Shown piece after piece: positions 63,450-64,000 of a stretch of 64,000 bases of DNA. Every line of letters begins with the position of its first letter. Position 1 is the stretch's first letter. The notes beneath the pieces are model-generated. The model was not told the origin of the DNA. It searched no databases and saw only the letters and a list, made by a program, of their open reading frames with translations. This DNA comes from Cryobacterium sp. GrIS_2_6 (lineage in GTDB: Bacteria > Actinomycetota > Actinomycetes > Actinomycetales > Microbacteriaceae): NCBI RefSeq assembly GCF_035984545.1, contig NZ_JAXCHP010000001.1, positions 1,798,001-1,862,000 of the forward strand. Reading direction: 5' to 3'. Both the position numbers and the translations under genes were made by a program.

Positions 63450-64000
63450 TCACTCCGAGGCACCGGTCTCCCGGGCACCCGTCTCCGGGAGAACCGGCAG
63501 GGTGCGCACTCCTTCGAAGTGGCGCGGATCCCCGTCGATCGGATCGGTGAAGCTCACCTCGCGCGCCAGGAGCTGCAGTGGCCGGGAGAAGTCGTCGATG
63601 GCGATGTCCTGGACCACAGGGTAGAGCGGGTCGTCGATGATCGGGATACCGAGGCCCAGCATGTGCATCCGCAGCTGGTGGGTGCGTCCCGTGCTCGGCG
63701 TCAGCCGGTAGACGGCCGCATCGCCGAGCGAGGTCTCCAGCTCGATCAGCGACTCGGCGTTGACCGGCGCCCCGGGCATGACCTCGGCCTGCCATTGGCC
63801 GCGCCGGGTGAGCAGGTGGTTGCGGACGGTGACGGGGAACTCAATCCCCGGTCGGGCCGGGGCCAGGGCACGGTAGGTCTTGTGGACTTCACCGCGCTGG
63901 AACATCGACTGGTACGCCCCGCGCCAGCGCCGCTCGGTTGCCAGCACCAGCAGCCCCGATGTCACCCGGTCCAGCCGATGCAGCGGAGAGAGCTCGGGCA
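63450..64000 (-). CDS. RluA-family pseudouridine synthase (5' end outside window)
   Basis: C-terminal 183 codons of a pseudouridine synthase. The catalytic aspartate motif HRLDRVTSGLLVLAT is at the window edge, followed by YQSMFQRGEVHKTYRAL, ESLIELETSLGDAAVYRLTPSTGRTHQLRMHMLGLGIPIIDDPLYPVV. The enzyme isomerises uridine in rRNA or tRNA. The N-terminal (possibly S4) part lies beyond position 64000. Confidence 0.92.
   Translation of the reverse strand, partial: PELSPLHRLDRVTSGLLVLATERRWRGAYQSMFQRGEVHKTYRALAPARPGIEFPVTVRNHLLTRRGQWQAEVMPGAPVNAESLIELETSLGDAAVYRLTPSTGRTHQLRMHMLGLGIPIIDDPLYPVVQDIAIDDFSRPLQLLAREVSFTDPIDGDPRHFEGVRTLPVLPETGARETGASE

Overview
The window is GC-rich, densely packed chromosomal DNA from an actinobacterium, most likely Microbacteriaceae. 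That placement is inferred from: a mycothiol-dependent maleylpyruvate isomerase-like protein, a maltokinase, an HspR-type HAIR box in front of a ClpB/ClpC gene, two DUF222/13E12 HNH proteins, a DUF6230-DUF6114 cluster, and frequent GTG/TTG starts with ATGA stop-start overlaps. I saw no rRNA, tRNA or CRISPR array.

Layout. 0-6 kb: MacB-type ABC transporter pair, maltokinase, acyl-CoA synthetase. 6-12.3 kb: processive GT2 glycosyltransferase that runs antisense into a dihydrofolate reductase, thymidylate synthase, class I amidotransferase, a secreted GH25-like protein, then a translationally coupled pair (SpeD-like small protein and autoinducer-synthase-like acyltransferase), and a VOC protein. 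12.4-24.9 kb: LysR regulator, two aldo/keto reductases, ClpB/ClpC ATPase with a HAIR operator, DinB/MDMPI protein, FMN reductase plus LLM monooxygenase, a small acidic repeat protein, AroD and AroE, Gfo/Idh/MocA oxidoreductase. 24.9-30.2 kb: DUF222-HNH protein, two palindromic elements (one a good MITE candidate with an 8-bp target duplication), two coupled LLM monooxygenases, a SHOCT protein and inverted gene remnants. 30.2-37.1 kb: PfkB kinase, then a Wadjet/Mks-type SMC operon (jetA-jetB-jetC order) in which jetD is missing and an 83-codon ORF occupies its usual place. 37.2-43.4 kb: MFS transporter, small protein, LLM oxidoreductase, YitT-like membrane protein, sugar O-acetyltransferase, FadD-type ligase. 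43.4-48.3 kb: a complete IS256-family insertion sequence beside a copper operon (csoR-copZ-copA-SHOCT). 48.3-53.5 kb: DEAD-box helicase with DbpA domain, MsrA, second DUF222-HNH protein, NUDIX hydrolase. 53.6-59.7 kb: PGPG small membrane protein, TetR regulator divergent from a DUF6230/DUF6114/secreted-protein operon, membrane protein, MFS transporter, damaged PspA gene. 59.7-64 kb: HAD phosphatase, aldehyde dehydrogenase, alpha/beta hydrolase, GNAT, and the end of an RluA-family pseudouridine synthase.

What works together. Thymidylate synthase and DHFR form a folate couple; AroD and AroE catalyse consecutive shikimate steps and overlap by 4 bp; the copper genes form a sensor-chaperone-pump operon with visible CsoR-like operators; JetA/B/C would form the kleisin-KITE-SMC core of a plasmid-clearance or condensin complex. 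The two least explained loci are the jetABC operon without jetD and the SpeD-like/acyltransferase pair. All assignments rest on reading the sequence; no database search was run.
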